Positions 41,697-43,479 of a stretch of DNA of 43,479 nucleotides are shown piece after piece. This DNA is from an uncultured Gammaproteobacteria bacterium. GTDB lineage: Bacteria > Pseudomonadota > Gammaproteobacteria > PS1 > Pseudothioglobaceae. The stretch's first letter is position 1. Every line of letters starts with the position of its first letter. The DNA lies in assembly GCA_913057955.1 (NCBI GenBank), contig CAJXOB010000007.1, forward strand, positions 1-43,479, in the 5' to 3' direction. The translations under genes were made by a program, and so were the position numbers. The notes beneath the pieces are model-generated. The model was not told where the DNA came from, did no database searches, and saw only the letters and a program-made list of their open reading frames with translations.

Positions 41697-42863
41697 ATGC
41701 CAATGAGAACTAATAAGCCAAATTACTTTATTGAAAAGCTTTTCATTGATAATGATGATTTAGTGATTGATTGGAATGATGGAAAGCGAAGTCGCCTTTA
41801 TAGTCACTGGCTTCGAGATCATTGCCAACTGACAACATCTCGCAATCCTAATAATGGCCAGCGCTTATTTAGTATTAGTAGCGTACTCAAAAATACCTAC
41901 ATTGAGAAAGCAAATATAGATGAAAAGAGTGATGTCTGTGTGCGATTTCAACCCGAAGATTATGTATCTATTTTTTCACAGGACTGGTTAAGAAAAAACT
42001 GTTATAACCTTAACAATCCCTTCGATGACAGGAGTGAAAAAAATAAAAAATTGTGGAAAAAAAGTAGCTTTAATAATGACCTGCCCAGAGTCAAGTATAA
42101 AAATTTCCATCAAAATGATACTGGTAAGTTAGATTCTTTGCGCTTCGTTAGAGACTTGGGTTTTTGTATTATCGAGGGCGCTCCAATCACAGAAGGGCAA
42201 GTGTTGTCTGTAATTGCTGAGCTAGGGTTTACTAGAGAGACGAATTATGGCCAATTATTTGAAGTCCGCACTGAAGTAAATCCAAATAATCTCGCCTTTA
42301 CAAATATGGGGCTTGGCTCCCATACTGACAATCCATATCGTGAACCTGTTCCAACAGTGCAGCTCCTGCATTGCCTAGAGAGCTCAATTGAGGGTGGTGA
42401 TTCGATTTTAGTGGATGGATTTAATGCTGCAAAAATACTAAAAGAAGAAAGCAGTGAAAATTTTGAAGTGTTAACAAACAACTGGATTAATTTTCGATTT
42501 TCTGATGGGAAGGCTGATCTTAGGTCAAGAGTTCCGATGATTGAAATTAATGATAATAATGAAATTATTAAGGTGAGATATAACAACCGATCAATTGACA
42601 CAATTAAACTTCCTCCAGAAAAAATTCAACCCTTTTATTTGGCTTATCGGCACTGGAGTGAGGTAATTGAGCGAGATGAGTTGAAGATTGAATTTCAGCT
42701 TTTACCTGGTGAAATATTAATGTTTGATAACACTAGAGTAATGCATGCGAGGACCGCTTTTTCTAAAAATGGTAAGCGCCACTTGCAGGGGGCTTATACC
42801 GATCTTGATGGGCTTTATAGTTTACTAAACATCTTAGAAAACCAAGAAAATGATCAAGATTAA
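41697..42863 (+). CDS. tmpA: Gamma-butyrobetaine hydroxylase/TmpA-like 2-oxoglutarate dioxygenase
   Basis: This 388-residue protein has the two-domain plan of gamma-butyrobetaine hydroxylases: an N-terminal DUF971-like domain (SHWLRDHC near residues 36-43) and a TauD-type double-stranded beta-helix. The iron ligands are His209-x-Asp211 (SHTDNPYREPVPT) and His350 (VMHARTAF), with Arg361 for 2-oxoglutarate. TmpA of this family hydroxylates 2-trimethylaminoethylphosphonate; BBOX enzymes make carnitine. Overlap with a TmpB/PhnZ-like gene strongly favours a phosphonate role, so the symbol rests on context. Of the zinc cysteines of human BBOX, only the first appears kept; the next two positions look like Leu45 and Ser48. 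Its 3' end overlaps the HD gene by 14 bases. Confidence 0.82.
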   Translation: MPMRTNKPNYFIEKLFIDNDDLVIDWNDGKRSRLYSHWLRDHCQLTTSRNPNNGQRLFSISSVLKNTYIEKANIDEKSDVCVRFQPEDYVSIFSQDWLRKNCYNLNNPFDDRSEKNKKLWKKSSFNNDLPRVKYKNFHQNDTGKLDSLRFVRDLGFCIIEGAPITEGQVLSVIAELGFTRETNYGQLFEVRTEVNPNNLAFTNMGLGSHTDNPYREPVPTVQLLHCLESSIEGGDSILVDGFNAAKILKEESSENFEVLTNNWINFRFSDGKADLRSRVPMIEINDNNEIIKVRYNNRSIDTIKLPPEKIQPFYLAYRHWSEVIERDELKIEFQLLPGEILMFDNTRVMHARTAFSKNGKRHLQGAYTDLDGLYSLLNILENQENDQD

Positions 42864-43410
42864 TCATTTTAATATTGTAAATCATATTGAGGATATCTTT
42901 AATAGGCGCGGCGCTGAATCCTATTTGGGTGAAGACGTCACAATGGCTCAACATATGCTCCAAGCTGCCCAATGCGCAGAAGAATCTGGCGCGGATGGAA
43001 GTCTAATTGTCGCCGCATTGCTTCATGACATAGGTCATTATAAGAATGAAATTCCTGAAACGGCATTAGCAAAAGGGATAAATAATTATCATGAGGAGGC
43101 GGGTGCTAATTTTTTAGAAGATTACTTTCCAGTATCTGTTATTGAGCCTATAAGGCAACATGTCTCTGCAAAGCGTTATTTGTGTGCAGTCAAGTCTAAT
43201 TATTTTCAAAGTCTTTCAGTCGCTTCAGTCCACACCCTTAATCTTCAAGGTGGTCCAATGAATGAAAATGAGATTAAAGAGTTTGAGAAAAATGCTTATT
43301 TAGATGAATGCATAAAGCTGCGATACTGGGATGAGGACGCTAAAGATCCAGAAAGAGCTCATCATCCATTTTCATACTTCCGAGCTTTGGTTGAGTCACT
43401 AGTCAAATAA
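42850..43410 (+). CDS. tmpB: HD-domain di-iron oxygenase, PhnZ/TmpB-like (C-P bond cleavage)
   Basis: This 186-residue HD-domain protein matches PhnZ/TmpB in length and in every active-site residue I recall: metal ligands His35, His59-Asp60, His81, His104 and Asp161; the gating pair Tyr25/Glu28; and phosphonate-side residues His63, Lys108, Ser126, Gln133 and Arg158. PhnZ uses a mixed-valent Fe(II)/Fe(III) centre and O2 to split the C-P bond of 1-hydroxy-2-aminoethylphosphonate; TmpB does so on the trimethylated analogue, giving glycine betaine and phosphate. The ATG lies inside the end of the upstream oxygenase gene, so translation is coupled. A plain HD phosphohydrolase would not need the Tyr/Glu pair. 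The symbol depends on the true substrate. Confidence 0.85.
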   Translation: MIKINHFNIVNHIEDIFNRRGAESYLGEDVTMAQHMLQAAQCAEESGADGSLIVAALLHDIGHYKNEIPETALAKGINNYHEEAGANFLEDYFPVSVIEPIRQHVSAKRYLCAVKSNYFQSLSVASVHTLNLQGGPMNENEIKEFEKNAYLDECIKLRYWDEDAKDPERAHHPFSYFRALVESLVK

Positions 43411-43448
43411 TAATATTAATTGAAGAAATATCACTTATTTTTAATCGT

Positions 43449-43477
43449 GTTACATACCCTCATTGGGAAAGTATAAT
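43449..43477 (+). promoter_or_regulatory. Candidate promoter for the next gene to the right
   Basis: GTTACA (43449-43454), a 17-base spacer and TATAAT (43472-43477) lie at the window's right edge after the HD gene. The -10 box is perfect; the -35 box matches four of six bases. If real, it would start a new transcript beyond the window and mark the end of the cassette. Confidence 0.4.
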
Positions 43478-43479
43478 AT

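Overview
This A+T-rich window reads as chromosomal core sequence from a small-genome marine gammaproteobacterium. The evidence is the fabA-fabB pair, the serS-yajC-secD-secF, gshA-mnmE and folC-cvpA-purF-metZ neighbourhoods, and a 16S-tRNA-Ile-tRNA-Ala-23S-5S rRNA operon. From memory of such genomes I lean towards the SUP05/Arctic96BD-19 group (Thioglobaceae). That is inference; a 16S comparison of bases 15078-16618 would settle it. Packing is very tight: ATGA overlaps, convergent genes whose stop codons overlap, and short intergenic gaps.

Layout. Bases 1-10800 hold the end of a small membrane-protein reading frame, mfd and yceF (minus), folA and a small lipoprotein (plus), gltB (minus), yaaA and a glutaredoxin (plus). 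Bases 10790-14711 hold a Nudix hydrolase fused to a ThiE-like domain (minus), then gshA and mnmE (plus, overlapping). Bases 14712-20392 are one complete rRNA operon with a near-consensus promoter, boxA antiterminator sites, long RNase III processing stalks, two tRNAs and a final intrinsic terminator. Bases 20455-26366 encode a metallo-beta-lactamase-fold hydrolase followed by an envelope module: RND/MMPL exporter, LolA-like periplasmic protein and outer-membrane beta-barrel. Bases 26473-30929 carry serS and yajC-secD-secF. Bases 30937-39546 on the minus strand carry fabB/fabA, metZ, purF, an enlarged cvpA, folC, fxsA, trmB and xthA. pyrE (plus) and a lone NfeD-like gene (minus) follow.

The most notable part is the right end, 40777-43410: three co-directional, closely spaced genes. 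They encode a PhyH-family 2-oxoglutarate/Fe(II) dioxygenase, a gamma-butyrobetaine-hydroxylase/TmpA-like 2-oxoglutarate dioxygenase, and an HD-domain protein that carries the full metal-ligand and substrate-residue pattern I recall for the mixed-valent di-iron oxygenases PhnZ/TmpB. The known logic is that a 2OG oxygenase hydroxylates C1 of an organophosphonate and the HD oxygenase then cleaves the C-P bond, releasing phosphate. This looks like an oxidative phosphonate-scavenging cassette, unusual in having two different hydroxylases beside one cleavage enzyme. Substrates are inferred, not shown. No transporter, regulator or Pho box is visible, and the cassette may continue beyond the window.
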